This document shows, one piece after another, positions 9,619 through 18,242 of a DNA stretch of 39,149 nt; the first letter of the stretch is position 1; each line of letters starts with the position of its first letter. The translations under genes and the position numbers were made by a program. The notes beneath the pieces are model-generated. The model saw only the letters and a list, made by a program, of their open reading frames with translations, was not told the origin of the DNA and did not search any database. Source of the DNA: an uncultured Bacilli bacterium. GTDB lineage: Bacteria > Bacillota_I > Bacilli_A > RF39 > UBA660. Location: the NCBI GenBank assembly GCA_944358435.1, contig CALVRD010000005.1, positions 1 to 39,149 on the forward strand, in the 5' to 3' direction.

Positions 9619-10002
9619 ATGGCTTATAAGACTAGAAAGAAAAAAGTTAAGAAAAATGTTCCTGAAGGAATAGCACATATTCATTCAACATTTAACAATA
9701 CAATTACAACAATTACTGATAAAGATGGTAATGTAATTAGCTGGGCATCATCTGGTGCTATCGGTTTTAAAGGAAGTAAAAAATCAACTCCATTTGCTGC
9801 TGGAATGGCTGCTGAAGCAGCTGGTAAAGTAGCATTTGATATGGGAATGCGTAAACTTGAAGTTCGTGTTAAAGGTCTAGGACCAGGACGCGAAACTGCA
9901 ATTCGTTCATTACAAACAGCTGGATTAGAAGTAACCGCTATATCAGACGTTACACCAATACCACATAATGGATGCCGTCCACCAAAACGTCCACGTGGAT
10001 AG
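9619..10002 (+). CDS. rpsK: Ribosomal protein S11
   Basis: A 127-residue 30S platform protein. [32 protein letters not shown] and the C-terminal [14 protein letters not shown] identify it, and it has the usual length. AAAAGGAGGT is the binding site. It ends in TAG, one of several TAG stops in conserved genes here, which shows that TAG is a normal stop in this genome. Confidence 0.98.
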   Translation: MAYKTRKKKVKKNVPEGIAHIHSTFNNTITTITDKDGNVISWASSGAIGFKGSKKSTPFAAGMAAEAAGKVAFDMGMRKLEVRVKGLGPGRETAIRSLQTAGLEVTAISDVTPIPHNGCRPPKRPRG

Positions 10003-10050
10003 TAAAAAAAGGATAAGTTAAGTGGCTAAAAACAAAGGGAGGTTAGTTTC

Positions 10051-11001
10051 ATGTTACAATTTGAAAAACCAATTTATAAAATAACAGATTCTGTAGAAAG
10101 TAATTTTTATGGAAGATTTGAATTAGAACCATTAGAAAGAGGATTTGGTACTACAATCGGAAATGCTCTAAGAAGAGTAATGCTATCATCACTTCCAGGA
10201 AGTGCAATTAGTAGCATTAAAATAGATGGTGTTCTTCATGAATTCCAAACAATTGATGGTGTATATGAAGATGTAACAACTATTATTTTAAATTTAAAGG
10301 GAGTAGTATTTAAAAATCATTCAAATGAACCAAAAGTAGTTCATATCAATGCAACTAAAGAAGGAGAAATAACTGCTGGAGATATTGAACACGATGCTGA
10401 TATTGAAGTAATCAATAAAGATAAAGTAATTGCAACTTTATCTAAGGGAGCAACTTTAAATATGGAAATGACTGTTACAAATGGTCGTGGATATGTTAAG
10501 AGTGATGAAAACAAAAAATTATATGATATCAAAAAAGCTGGAGTTATAGCTATTGACTCATTATATTCTCCTATAGAAAGAGTTTCATATGAAGTTGGAA
10601 ATGCTCGTGTTGGACAAGATGAAAGTTATGATAAATTAATCCTAGACGTATGGACAAATGGTTCAATTAAACCAGAGGAAGCCATTGCATTAGCATCAAG
10701 AATTTTAATTGAACACTTTACAATTTTAACAGACTTATCATCAATTGCTGATGTAAGTGGAATGATGATTGAAAAGACTGAAGATCCAAAAGTAAAAGCT
10801 TTAGAAACTTCAATTGAAGATTTGGACTTCTCAGTAAGAGCATATAACTGTTTAAAAAGAGCAGGAATTCATACTCTACAAGATCTTGTTAACAAAAGTG
10901 AATCTGATATGATGAAAATACGTAATTTAGGTAAAAAATCTCTAAAAGAAGTATTAGACAAAATTAGAGATATGGGTCTAATTTTACGTGATGATGACTA
11001 A
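10051..11001 (+). CDS. rpoA: RNA polymerase alpha subunit
   Basis: A 316-residue subunit that dimerises to nucleate RNA polymerase assembly. The N-terminal domain ([19 protein letters not shown], then [14 protein letters not shown]) is followed by a short linker and the DNA- and activator-binding C-terminal domain ([36 protein letters not shown]). All domains are complete. GGGAGGTTAG lies ahead of the ATG. Placed between rpsK and rplQ. Confidence 0.98.
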   Translation: MLQFEKPIYKITDSVESNFYGRFELEPLERGFGTTIGNALRRVMLSSLPGSAISSIKIDGVLHEFQTIDGVYEDVTTIILNLKGVVFKNHSNEPKVVHINATKEGEITAGDIEHDADIEVINKDKVIATLSKGATLNMEMTVTNGRGYVKSDENKKLYDIKKAGVIAIDSLYSPIERVSYEVGNARVGQDESYDKLILDVWTNGSIKPEEAIALASRILIEHFTILTDLSSIADVSGMMIEKTEDPKVKALETSIEDLDFSVRAYNCLKRAGIHTLQDLVNKSESDMMKIRNLGKKSLKEVLDKIRDMGLILRDDD

Positions 11002-11021
11002 AACATAAGGAGGAATTAACT

Positions 11022-11420
11022 ATGGCATATAGAAAATTAGGAAGAGATAACAAACATAGAAGAAGTATGCTAGCTACTATGACTAAGCAAGTAGTTCAAA
11101 ATGAATCAATTACTACTACTGAAACTAGAGCTAAAGAAGTACGTAAGTTCGTTGAAAAAATGATTACTTATGGAAAAAAAGGCGACTTAGTTTCTCGTCG
11201 TAAAGTTCTAGCATTTGTACATAACGATACAGAAGTTGTTGATAAGATTTTCAATGACCTAGCAAAGCGTTATGAAAACCGTAATGGTGGATACACTCAA
11301 ATTTTGAAATTAGAAGAAAGACGTGGAGATAATTCTTTAATGGTTATTTTAAAATTAGTTGAAGAAACTACACCAGTAGAAGAAAAGACAACTAAGAAAG
11401 CAAAGAAAGAAGAAAAATAA
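11022..11420 (+). CDS. rplQ: Ribosomal protein L17
   Basis: A 132-residue 50S protein near the exit tunnel. It starts [17 protein letters not shown] and shows [22 protein letters not shown] and [16 protein letters not shown] lysine/glutamate-rich tail of about 15 residues ([14 protein letters not shown]) extends past the usual end. It is the last gene of the superoperon; a terminator follows 27 bases later. Confidence 0.97.
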   Translation: MAYRKLGRDNKHRRSMLATMTKQVVQNESITTTETRAKEVRKFVEKMITYGKKGDLVSRRKVLAFVHNDTEVVDKIFNDLAKRYENRNGGYTQILKLEERRGDNSLMVILKLVEETTPVEEKTTKKAKKEEK

Positions 11421-11447
11421 GCAAATATTGCTATTGCTTAACTTAAT

Positions 11448-11479
11448 AAAGATAGATTTTTTGAAGTCTATCTTTTTTT
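11448..11479 (+). terminator. Terminator of the ribosomal-protein superoperon
   Basis: AAAGATAGA at 11448-11456 pairs with TCTATCTTT at 11467-11475, loop of ten bases, followed by a T tract. It closes transcription after rplQ. Confidence 0.88.
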
Positions 11480-11814
11480 GAATATAAAGTTTAATTGAAA
11501 AATATAAAACACTATCAATAAATAATCATTCATAAAGAAGTAAACATTTGGTTTTTATAAAGTACACAATTAACAAAAGCAAGTCATTAAAACTAGAAAT
11601 AAAAATCTTTATTTATAATAGTTTTCTTATAATGCGACAGTATTGACTAATTGTTTTCTTTCATTTAGAATAATAAATGCAACAAGTTGATATATAGAAG
11701 CAATAAATATATTTAACAGACTTATAATTATAAAATATTTAAAAAGTCTGAATGCTATATCACAAATATTAAAAATAAGTAATCTAGATTATGAGTAGAA
11801 AATCTAATTAAAGG
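11480..11814. other. AT-rich intergenic stretch, no gene recognised
   Basis: Between the rplQ terminator and the next promoter I find no convincing gene on either strand. The minus strand has an open stretch of about 45 codons near 11640-11790 that would encode a hydrophobic segment, but it has no start codon, no binding site and stops on both sides; it could be the remnant of a lost membrane-protein gene. Confidence 0.45.
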
Positions 11815-11845
11815 TAGACTTATTTTTCAATTTTTATTGTATAAT
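11815..11845 (+). promoter_or_regulatory. Putative sigma-A promoter for the 11883 gene
   Basis: A perfect TATAAT lies at 11840-11845. A weak TAGACT at 11815-11820 is 19 bases upstream, longer than ideal. The gene start is 38 bases after the -10 box. Confidence 0.5.
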
Positions 11846-11882
11846 ATAGGTAAGATATAAATAAAAAAAGAGGTGAATTATA

Positions 11883-12407
11883 GTGCTTTCAAGTATTTTT
11901 TCAAAAAGTACAATAATTAACGCTAGAAGTATATCAAAAGACAGCAAAATATATGAGGCATTTAAGCCATATTTATTTGGAATATTAGGACTTGATTTAG
12001 AAGAATTTATGCGTAATAAAGAATTAAGACTTGCATATCGTCAAAAATTTGCCATAATAAAATCTAAATTCCAGTCTGATGAAAATAATGGTAAAAGTTT
12101 AACCGATGAAGACTGTTTTAGAAGAATATTCAGATATAGTCAAGAATGGCAAGAATTCGTTTCAACTGCCAGAGAAAACACTTTAGATGCCGGAGAAAGT
12201 TTTATTGAAAGTGTCCCATTAGACAGCTTTATATTAATGAATTATAATCAAAAAGAGACGCTTGAACAATGGCTAATAACTGCCGCTATTGAAAAAATTA
12301 GAGCACATACTCAAGATAAGGTTAATACCAGTAGAACACCTAAAATAAATATGCCAATAGATAATAATAACGATTTAGAATTAGCTGTACCTTCAAGAAA
12401 AATGTAG
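11883..12407 (+). CDS. Hypothetical protein, 174 aa
   Basis: I do not recognise this family. The frame starts at GTG after AAAGAGGTGAA. It is a soluble-looking, mostly helical protein without signal peptide or membrane segment; tryptophan and aromatic residues cluster in RRIFRYSQEWQEFV (about residues 78-92). The last 30 residues are polar and rich in Asn and Asp, so probably disordered. It has its own promoter and is followed 12 bases later by a short-chain dehydrogenase, so the two are probably co-transcribed. No function is proposed. Confidence 0.8.
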   Translation: MLSSIFSKSTIINARSISKDSKIYEAFKPYLFGILGLDLEEFMRNKELRLAYRQKFAIIKSKFQSDENNGKSLTDEDCFRRIFRYSQEWQEFVSTARENTLDAGESFIESVPLDSFILMNYNQKETLEQWLITAAIEKIRAHTQDKVNTSRTPKINMPIDNNNDLELAVPSRKM

Positions 12408-12419
12408 AGGAGTGATTAT

Positions 12420-13172
12420 ATGAAAGCCCTAATTACAGGAGCGTCATCTGGTATCGGACTAGATATGGCTAAATATTTAGCTCAAAAGAAATATGAATTA
12501 ATTTTAGTAGCACGCAGTCGAGAAAAACTAGAAAAAATTCAAGAATCACTTCCAACCAAAGTAACGATTATTGTTGCAGATCTATCCAATGAACAAAAGG
12601 TTAAAGAACTATACGTCTTAACTAAAAAAGAAAATATTGATATTCTAATAAATAATGCTGGATTTGGTGATTTTGGATACTTTACTGAGACAGATTTAAG
12701 TAAAGAATTAGAAATGATTGATACTAATATTAAAGCAGTTCATATTTTAACCAAGTCATTTCTTAAAGATATGGAGCAAAGAAATTTCGGTTATATTTTA
12801 AATGTATCTTCCTCAGCAGCTTTTCAACCAGGACCACTAATGAGTACTTATTATGCTACAAAGTCATATGTCTACCAATTAACAGAAGCTTTATATTATG
12901 AGCAAAAGAAGAAAAAATCCAATGTCCACTTATCAGTATTATGCCCTGGACCTGTAGACACTAATTTTAATAATGTAGCAGGCGTGAAATTTGGAGTAAA
13001 ACCCCAATCAAGCAAAGTAGTAGCAAAATATGCAATAGACCAGTTACTAGCAAAAAAAATGTTGATAATTCCAGGATTCAAAATGAAATGTGCTAGATTT
13101 TTAGGACGTTTTGTATCTGATAAATTCTTATTAAGAATGACCTATTTCATTCAAAAAAAGAAAGTCAACTAA
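12420..13172 (+). CDS. Short-chain dehydrogenase/reductase
   Basis: A 250-residue classical SDR, presumably an NAD(P)(H)-dependent oxidoreductase in the cytosol. Visible motifs are the cofactor-binding TGASSGIG (residues 6-13), the NNAG motif (78-81), the catalytic serine in NVSSS (about 131) and the YxxxK pair Y144/K148 in STYYATKS. ARSREK after strand two suggests NADP preference. The C-terminal 50 residues are basic and hydrophobic, as in the DltE/YqjQ-like subgroup. It follows the 11883 gene in the same direction and ends inside a hairpin. The substrate cannot be told from sequence. Confidence 0.9.
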   Translation: MKALITGASSGIGLDMAKYLAQKKYELILVARSREKLEKIQESLPTKVTIIVADLSNEQKVKELYVLTKKENIDILINNAGFGDFGYFTETDLSKELEMIDTNIKAVHILTKSFLKDMEQRNFGYILNVSSSAAFQPGPLMSTYYATKSYVYQLTEALYYEQKKKKSNVHLSVLCPGPVDTNFNNVAGVKFGVKPQSSKVVAKYAIDQLLAKKMLIIPGFKMKCARFLGRFVSDKFLLRMTYFIQKKKVN

Positions 13173-13182
13173 TGTTGACTTT
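13161..13182 (+). terminator. Hairpin over the dehydrogenase stop codon
   Basis: AAAGTCAAC at 13161-13169 and GTTGACTTT at 13174-13182 form a perfect 9-bp stem with loop TAAT containing the stop codon. Only three T residues end the arm, so termination is probably weak; it may stabilise the mRNA 3' end. Confidence 0.5.
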
Positions 13183-13214
13183 TAAATATTAAATAAAAAG
13201 AACTGGTGATGTAA

Positions 13215-14018
13215 ATGCAAGATAATATAATTGAAGTAGTTGGATTATCTTTACCATACTCCTTTCAAAATTTTAATATATCATTTGAAAGAAATAAGTT
13301 AATCGCAATTACAGGTCCCAATAATTGTGGAAAAACAACTTTAATTAAAAGTATAATTGGGCATATTTTTACTAATAATACAATCTATATATATTCTCAA
13401 GAGTTAGAATATTATCGTGTGACCGAGTTAAATACAATTATGAAGTATATAATTCCCGAAGAATATTTGTTTTTTGAAGAAAGTGTATTGCAAGAATTAA
13501 TAAATAGTCTAAATAATTTAGAGTTACCAGAAAATATTAAACAGAAAAAAGTTAAAGATATTATTAAGAATCTTAATATGACCAAGATTCAAAATATGAA
13601 TCCAAATGAACTATCTGATTCCAATAAAATAAAACTCCAACTAGCAAAACATCTTCTTCAAAATCCTAAAATACTATTATTAGATGATATATTTATTTGT
13701 ATGACAAAAGTTGAAAGACAAAATATAATAAAATTATTACGTGATATTCAAAATCAAATGGATTTAACTATTATAATGACAACATTAAATCTAGAAGATT
13801 GTCTTAAAAGCGACTATATATATGTAATTAATGATAACATTGTAGCTTTAGAAGGAACACCACTAGAAGTTTTAACAAAAGACAATATTTTAAACAAAAT
13901 AGGCCTAGAATTACCATTTATAATTGATCTATCAGTAAAACTTCGTGACTATGACTTAATAGAAGATGTAGAAATAGACATGGATATAGAACGGATGGTG
14001 AACATTCTATGGAAATAA
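13215..14018 (+). CDS. ecfA1: ECF-transporter ATPase EcfA1-like, degraded
   Basis: A 267-residue ABC ATPase placed where Bacillota carry ecfA1 (between rplQ and truA). In intact ECF vitamin or metal transporters it hydrolyses ATP with EcfA2 on the EcfT membrane subunit. Walker A is good (GPNNCGKTT, residues 34-42), and the C-terminus (GLELPFIIDLSVKLRDY) is the EcfA tail. However, the ABC signature reads LSDSNKIKL rather than LSGGQ, Walker B ends LLLDDI with Asp for the catalytic Glu, the Q-loop glutamine is not found, and the H-loop reads MTTLNLED without His. It may bind ATP but should hydrolyse poorly. It overlaps the next gene by 10 bases. Confidence 0.82.
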   Translation: MQDNIIEVVGLSLPYSFQNFNISFERNKLIAITGPNNCGKTTLIKSIIGHIFTNNTIYIYSQELEYYRVTELNTIMKYIIPEEYLFFEESVLQELINSLNNLELPENIKQKKVKDIIKNLNMTKIQNMNPNELSDSNKIKLQLAKHLLQNPKILLLDDIFICMTKVERQNIIKLLRDIQNQMDLTIIMTTLNLEDCLKSDYIYVINDNIVALEGTPLEVLTKDNILNKIGLELPFIIDLSVKLRDYDLIEDVEIDMDIERMVNILWK

Positions 14019-14797
14019 AATTTACAAATTTTATTGTAAATAGTGATCAAATTAATCTAACCTTCACAAGTGATGATATTACTGCAGTATCTACCAATGA
14101 TCACGATTTATTTTTAAAACTAATTTCCTTTTCTCTCCCATTAAAAGGTGAGATACAAATAAATGATAAAAAAATAACTCCAGACAATTTTCATATATAT
14201 AAACGCCAAGTAAGTATTGTCAAAACGTACAAAGATATCTCTTTTACAAAAACTGTTTTAGATTACATGAATTATATTATTACCGCCAAGAATCTAAAAA
14301 TAAAAAATCCCAACAAAAAGATAATAGATTCTTTGAAAATAGTTGGATTAGATGAAAAATACTTATTACGAGAATTAAATACTTTGTCAAGTTCAGAGAA
14401 AGAATTAATTCAACTTGCTATTTCCTTATTATCAAATCCCGAGGTAATAGTTCTAACCGACCAATTATTAAAATTAGATTTAAAAAATCAAAAGAGAATA
14501 TACATGCTTTTACTACGTTTAAAAGACCAATATCATAAGATAATAATAATTCTAAGCGATAATTCCAATATTTTATACAAGTATTGCACAAAGGGAGTTA
14601 TTATAAAAAATGGAAAAGTATTATCATCAGGTGATATTAAAGATATATATTGTAAAACTGAAACTTTAAGAAAAAATAAGTTTGATATTCCAGAAATAGT
14701 TGAATTTACTCATAAAGCCAAAACTCAGAAGAAGGTAAAAATAGATTATCATAAAGATATTAGAGATATTATAAAAGATATATATAAACATGTATAA
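14009..14797 (+). CDS. ecfA2: ECF-transporter ATPase EcfA2-like, P-loop lost
   Basis: A 262-residue protein in the ecfA2 slot. The fold is recognisable from the C-terminus (FDIPEIVEFTHKA, then DYHKDIRDIIKDIYKHV, close to the EcfA2 end), from LSSSEKELIQLAISLLSNPEVIVL (a decayed signature and Walker B) and from IIKNGKVLSSGD. The Walker A position reads STNDHDLFLKL, so no P-loop remains, and the H-loop His is absent. The reading frame is intact over the full length, which argues for selection on something other than ATP hydrolysis. The ecfT gene that should follow is missing; truA comes next. Confidence 0.75.
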   Translation: MEIKFTNFIVNSDQINLTFTSDDITAVSTNDHDLFLKLISFSLPLKGEIQINDKKITPDNFHIYKRQVSIVKTYKDISFTKTVLDYMNYIITAKNLKIKNPNKKIIDSLKIVGLDEKYLLRELNTLSSSEKELIQLAISLLSNPEVIVLTDQLLKLDLKNQKRIYMLLLRLKDQYHKIIIILSDNSNILYKYCTKGVIIKNGKVLSSGDIKDIYCKTETLRKNKFDIPEIVEFTHKAKTQKKVKIDYHKDIRDIIKDIYKHV

Positions 14798-14812
14798 AAT
14801 GAGGTGAGCATA

Positions 14813-15544
14813 ATGCGTTTCTTAATAAAATTTTCTTATGATGGAACAAATTATAATGGTTTTCAGTATCAAAAAGGTCTACCAAGCATTCAAGAAAGTT
14901 TAGAACTTGCTTTAAAAAAAGTGAATAATAATATTAAAACTAATGTCGTAGCAACTGGTAGAACTGATAAAGGAGTTCATGCTCTATGTCAATATGCTCA
15001 CGTTGATATTAATATCAACATAACAGAACAAAAATTAAAAAGAGCCCTAAATAGTAACTTACCAAAAGATATACATGTAATAGAAACAAAAATCGTTGTT
15101 GAAAATTTTCACGCGAGATATAACGTAAAAAGCAAAGAATATAAGTATTATATAAATGTTGGTGAATATAATCCATTAGAAAGAAATTATGTTTTTCAAT
15201 ATAACCATGAATTAAATGTTGATAATATGAAAGAAGCTATAAAGTACTTTGTGGGAACACATGACTTTAGAGCCTTTGTAACTGAAAATAAAGAAAAAGA
15301 AAACTGTGTTAGAACAATCTTTTCAGCAGGAATTGAAGAAAAAGATGAAAAAATAATTATAACTTTTCATGGAGATGGTTTCTTACGCTATCAGGTAAGA
15401 AACATGGTTGGAATATTAATAAGAGTTGGAGAAAATAAAATATCAACAACCTCTGTGGAAAAAATTTTACTAAGTAAAGATCGCAGAAAAAGTGGTAAAA
15501 CAGCGCCTCCACAGGGATTATATTTAACTAATGTTACCTATTGA
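14813..15544 (+). CDS. truA: tRNA pseudouridine synthase A
   Basis: A 243-residue enzyme that makes pseudouridine at positions 38-40 of the tRNA anticodon arm. The start is the ATG at 14813, six bases after GAGGTGAG; a GTG at 14804 lies inside the binding site itself. MRFLIKFSYDGTNYNGFQYQ opens the protein, the catalytic Asp is D52 in GRTDKGVHA, and GDGFLRYQVRNMVG is the conserved C-terminal block. Downstream position next to ecfA genes is normal for Bacillota. Confidence 0.97.
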   Translation: MRFLIKFSYDGTNYNGFQYQKGLPSIQESLELALKKVNNNIKTNVVATGRTDKGVHALCQYAHVDININITEQKLKRALNSNLPKDIHVIETKIVVENFHARYNVKSKEYKYYINVGEYNPLERNYVFQYNHELNVDNMKEAIKYFVGTHDFRAFVTENKEKENCVRTIFSAGIEEKDEKIIITFHGDGFLRYQVRNMVGILIRVGENKISTTSVEKILLSKDRRKSGKTAPPQGLYLTNVTY

Positions 15545-15556
15545 ATGCAAAATAAA

Positions 15557-15585
15557 TTGCAATTTTTGTAGTTTTATGTTATAAT
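15557..15585 (+). promoter_or_regulatory. Strong sigma-A promoter with extended -10
   Basis: TTGCAA (15557-15562), spacer of 17, TATAAT (15580-15585) preceded by TG at 15577-15578. An inverted pair TGCAA (15546-15550) / TTGCA (15557-15561) overlaps the -35 box and could be an operator. It drives the two-gene unit starting at 15629. Confidence 0.82.
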
Positions 15586-15628
15586 ATGCCTTGTCAAAAA
15601 GAGATGTTAGACTAAAGGGGTTATGTCT

Positions 15629-16411
15629 ATGAATCAAGATAAGGTTGAGTATAAGAGAAAAAAGAAAGTATACGAAGCATACGGTGCTAGAAAATTTCAA
15701 AAAGTTGTTATGAAAGTAGAAAGAATTAAGTGGTCATTCATAAAAAAACATTTTCCCAACTATTTAATACATTATGAAAAATACTATAATCGTAGGTGCC
15801 AAAAAGCTTTGAAAAAAGCTTCGAATGATAAAGAAAGAGAAATTATAATAAGCAATTTTCGTCATCATCTATTAAAAGCCAGAAAAGAATTTAATCATAA
15901 TGAAAATTGTAATTATCATTTAGACACGAAAAGGCCAACAGAGACTATAAACTATTTAAAATGGAACAAAAGTGTTCATGAGCATGGAATTGCCACTAAT
16001 ATGGCAGTTGGACTGGCTGCCTCTGGTTTTTTAATAGCCGGAGTTGGTCCTGTACTTGCAGCAACATTGATAGGAATTCAAGCCGTTAGTGCTGTTATCA
16101 ATTGGCAATGTATTAATTTACAAAACTACAACATTTGCCGTCTAGAGTACCAGCGAGAAGCTTTTGAAAAAAGAGAAGCAAAAAGACAACAAGAGGCCAA
16201 AGAAAAATATGGCGATGGAATGGCTGTAATCGAAAAAGCATTTAATAACACCAAAGAAGAATCCAATATTCCAACACCAAAAGAAGTAGTAGCTGAAATA
16301 AAAAATGAAGAACAATTAAGACAAGTACAGAAAATGATGGAATTAGTAAAACAATCATATCAACAACAAATTACCAGTACAAATACTAAAAAGTTTGGGG
16401 GCAGAAAATAA
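15629..16411 (+). CDS. Hypothetical membrane-associated protein, 260 aa
   Basis: I do not recognise the family. The ATG at 15629 is preferred over the ATG at 15623 because AAAGGGG ends two bases before the latter but eight before the former. A strongly basic first half (KRKKK, RRCQKALKKA, histidine-rich NHNENCNYHLD) is followed by a glycine/alanine-rich hydrophobic hairpin at about residues 127-155 (TNMAVGLAASGFLIAGVGPV then ATLIGIQAVSAVI). The rest is a charged, Gln/Glu-rich probable coiled coil. This layout suggests a membrane hairpin with cytosolic basic and coiled-coil parts. It overlaps the next gene by one base (TAATG), so the two are translationally coupled. Confidence 0.8.
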   Translation: MNQDKVEYKRKKKVYEAYGARKFQKVVMKVERIKWSFIKKHFPNYLIHYEKYYNRRCQKALKKASNDKEREIIISNFRHHLLKARKEFNHNENCNYHLDTKRPTETINYLKWNKSVHEHGIATNMAVGLAASGFLIAGVGPVLAATLIGIQAVSAVINWQCINLQNYNICRLEYQREAFEKREAKRQQEAKEKYGDGMAVIEKAFNNTKEESNIPTPKEVVAEIKNEEQLRQVQKMMELVKQSYQQQITSTNTKKFGGRK

Positions 16412-16806
16412 TGAGTATATTTAGTCTATTTAACACAACAACCGTTGTAGGACCAACTGCAACAACAGCAGTAAATTGCTTTGATCGTGAGAAAGGAACT
16501 CTCAAGTTTGATTATAATGAGAATAAAGCAAAAAAAACATTAAAAGGAGCTGGAATGACCGCAATAGGGGTATGTATATCTAGCTCACTACAATTTGGAG
16601 GAGAATTAAGTACAACTTACTTAGCTGACTTATATGCAGATTCTTTATCTGAAGAACAAATAGCTGAAATGGAACAATTATTAGCAGCTAAAGAAAATGA
16701 GTTTATGATTAATGGGGTATCTTACGACTTAACAAAAGTTGACCCAGTAGAAGAAAATTATAAACCTGAAAAATCAACAGATACAAATGTATTGATTAAA
16801 CTATAA
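16411..16806 (+). CDS. Hypothetical protein, 131 aa
   Basis: No family recognised. The N-terminus is Thr/Val/Ala-rich (SLFNTTTVVGPTATTA), followed by a charged stretch, a glycine-rich weakly hydrophobic segment (KGAGMTAIGVCISSSLQFGG, about residues 45-64) and an acidic helix EEQIAEMEQLLAAKENEF. It starts on the last base of the 15629 gene and ends before a strong terminator, so the pair forms one transcription unit dropped between truA and rplM. It may be a partner of the upstream protein. Confidence 0.78.
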   Translation: MSIFSLFNTTTVVGPTATTAVNCFDREKGTLKFDYNENKAKKTLKGAGMTAIGVCISSSLQFGGELSTTYLADLYADSLSEEQIAEMEQLLAAKENEFMINGVSYDLTKVDPVEENYKPEKSTDTNVLIKL

Positions 16807-16822
16807 GTAACCACAATAATGG

Positions 16823-16853
16823 AAAAAAAGTATTGATTTTTAATACTTTTTTT
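16823..16853 (+). terminator. Terminator of the 15629-16806 operon
   Basis: AAAAAAAGTATT (16823-16834) pairs with AATACTTTTTTT (16842-16853), 12-bp stem, loop of seven. It is A/T symmetrical, so it could act in both directions. Confidence 0.82.
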
Positions 16854-16861
16854 AGTATAAT
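16833..16861 (+). promoter_or_regulatory. rplM-rpsI promoter inside the terminator
   Basis: TTGATT (16833-16838), 17-base spacer, TATAAT (16856-16861). The -35 box is in the terminator loop and the spacer is its 3' arm. Transcription would start near 16868. Confidence 0.72.
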
Positions 16862-16867
16862 CATAAT

Positions 16868-16936
16868 CGGTACATTTCAAATCCCCACATAAATTAGATC
16901 CTGGGAAAATCTAGTTTAAGAAAAGGAGAAAAAAAT
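16868..16936 (+). promoter_or_regulatory. Candidate L13 leader RNA
   Basis: A leader of about 69 nt lies between the predicted start and rplM, the place and size of the Rfam L13_leader element, thought to mediate feedback by L13. AAATTAGAT (16891-16899) pairs with ATCTAGTTT (16909-16917, one G-U pair) around loop CCTGGGAAA. I infer the family from position, size and hairpin; a covariance search was not possible. Confidence 0.5.
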
Positions 16937-17368
16937 ATGACAAGTTATATGCAAAAAAAAGAAACTGTAGAGCGTAAATGGTATGTAATTGATGCTGAAG
17001 GAAAATCTTTAGGTAGAGTAGCCGCTTTAGCAGCAACTTACCTACGTGGAAAACACAAACCAACTTATACACCACACATCGATTGTGGCGATAACATTAT
17101 CATTATCAATGCACAAAAAGTTAACTTAACTGGTAATAAATTAGAAGACAAAATGTATTATAACCATTCACAATATGTTGGTGGTTTAAGAGAAAGAACT
17201 GCTAAGGTAATGAGAGAACAATATCCAGTTGAAATGATGGAAAGAGCTGTTAAAGGAATGCTTCCACATAATAGACTTGGAAGAGACATGTATAGAAAAT
17301 TATTTGTATATGCCGGAAATGAACACAAGCATACTGCTCAAAAGCCAGAAGTGCTTGAAGTTAAATAG
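16937..17368 (+). CDS. rplM: Ribosomal protein L13
   Basis: A 143-residue early-assembly 50S protein. [33 protein letters not shown], and [20 protein letters not shown] are the family signatures. AAAAGGAGAA precedes the ATG. It heads the two-gene rplM-rpsI operon, with its own promoter and a probable autoregulatory leader upstream. Confidence 0.98.
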   Translation: MTSYMQKKETVERKWYVIDAEGKSLGRVAALAATYLRGKHKPTYTPHIDCGDNIIIINAQKVNLTGNKLEDKMYYNHSQYVGGLRERTAKVMREQYPVEMMERAVKGMLPHNRLGRDMYRKLFVYAGNEHKHTAQKPEVLEVK

Positions 17369-17381
17369 GAGGGTTTAAGTT

Positions 17382-17807
17382 ATGGCAAAAGAAAAGAAAA
17401 ATGTTTATACTGGAACTGGACACAGAAAGACAAGTGTTGCAAGAGTTACATTAACTCCAGGAACAGGAAAAATTACAGTTAATGGTTTAGATGTTCATGA
17501 CTATTTACCTTTCGAAGTATTAGTGATGGATTTATGTCAACCACTTGATGCTACAAATACAAGAGAAATGTTTGATGTGGAAGCTAAAGTTAAGGGTGGA
17601 GGATTCCAAGGACAAACAGGTGCAATTCGTTTGGGAATTACAAGAGCTTTATTAGAATATGATAAGACAACACCGGCTGATTCAGAAAATAGTTTTAGAA
17701 AAGTATTAAAAGCTGCTGGATTTATCACAAGAGATTCACGTAAGAAAGAACGTAAAAAACCAGGTTTAAAGAAAGCACGTCGCGCACCACAATTCTCAAA
17801 ACGTTAA
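17382..17807 (+). CDS. rpsI: Ribosomal protein S9
   Basis: A 141-residue 30S protein whose C-terminal tail reaches the P-site t[39 protein letters not shown] and the end [17 protein letters not shown] identify it. It is slightly longer than the usual 130 residues through its N-terminus (MAKEKKNVY). TAGGAGGG precedes the ATG, 13 bases after rplM, and a terminator follows. Confidence 0.98.
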   Translation: MAKEKKNVYTGTGHRKTSVARVTLTPGTGKITVNGLDVHDYLPFEVLVMDLCQPLDATNTREMFDVEAKVKGGGFQGQTGAIRLGITRALLEYDKTTPADSENSFRKVLKAAGFITRDSRKKERKKPGLKKARRAPQFSKR

Positions 17808-17821
17808 TTTATACAGTTTCC

Positions 17822-17850
17822 AAGAGCACAAAACCAAGTGCTCTTTTTTA
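17822..17850 (+). terminator. Terminator of rplM-rpsI
   Basis: AAGAGCAC (17822-17829) pairs with GTGCTCTT (17838-17845), loop of eight, followed by TTTTTA and more T residues. Confidence 0.92.
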
Positions 17851-17903
17851 TTTTTTAATAACAAAAAAATGTCATTTGCATAAAATACTTCGAGGAGGTT
17901 GAC

Positions 17904-18242
17904 ATGATAAAATTAAGTTACTTACAGGAGCTATTAGTAACAGCTATTGCTTTAAGTACAATTACTTGTGCTTTTGTTCAAAAAACTAAATGCTATTTTA
18001 AATGTAGTAAACATTTGCCTAAATATTCTCTTTTAATTAATCTAACTCTAGGAGTCCTTTTTTGCATAACCTTTACTGACATTACTTTTCCAACTAGTCT
18101 ATGGATAGGCTTATTTTCATTTATAGGAGCAGATACAATTTACAAATCTTTAGAAGGAAAACTAGCCTCTTACACCGATATAATTAATCAAAAAACAATA
18201 ACTATTTCTAAAGAAAATATAATTAATGAGGTAAATAATTAA
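17904..18242 (+). CDS. Putative phage-type holin, 112 aa
   Basis: A small membrane protein with three hydrophobic segments: about residues 9-26 (ELLVTAIALSTITCAFV), 42-60 (SLLINLTLGVLFCITFTD) and 66-80 (SLWIGLFSFIGADTIY), then a polar C-terminal tail. GAGGAGG precedes the ATG. Its stop overlaps the start of an M23 peptidase by one base (TAATG). Size, topology and the coupling to a cell-wall hydrolase fit a holin that lets an endolysin reach the wall; the holin call rests on context, since holins share little sequence. No other phage genes are near. Confidence 0.68.
   Translation: MIKLSYLQELLVTAIALSTITCAFVQKTKCYFKCSKHLPKYSLLINLTLGVLFCITFTDITFPTSLWIGLFSFIGADTIYKSLEGKLASYTDIINQKTITISKENIINEVNN

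Noticed and set aside
11640-11790. Minus-strand open stretch encoding a hydrophobic segment
   Set aside because: About 45 codons without start codon or binding site; too short to call, possibly a relic.
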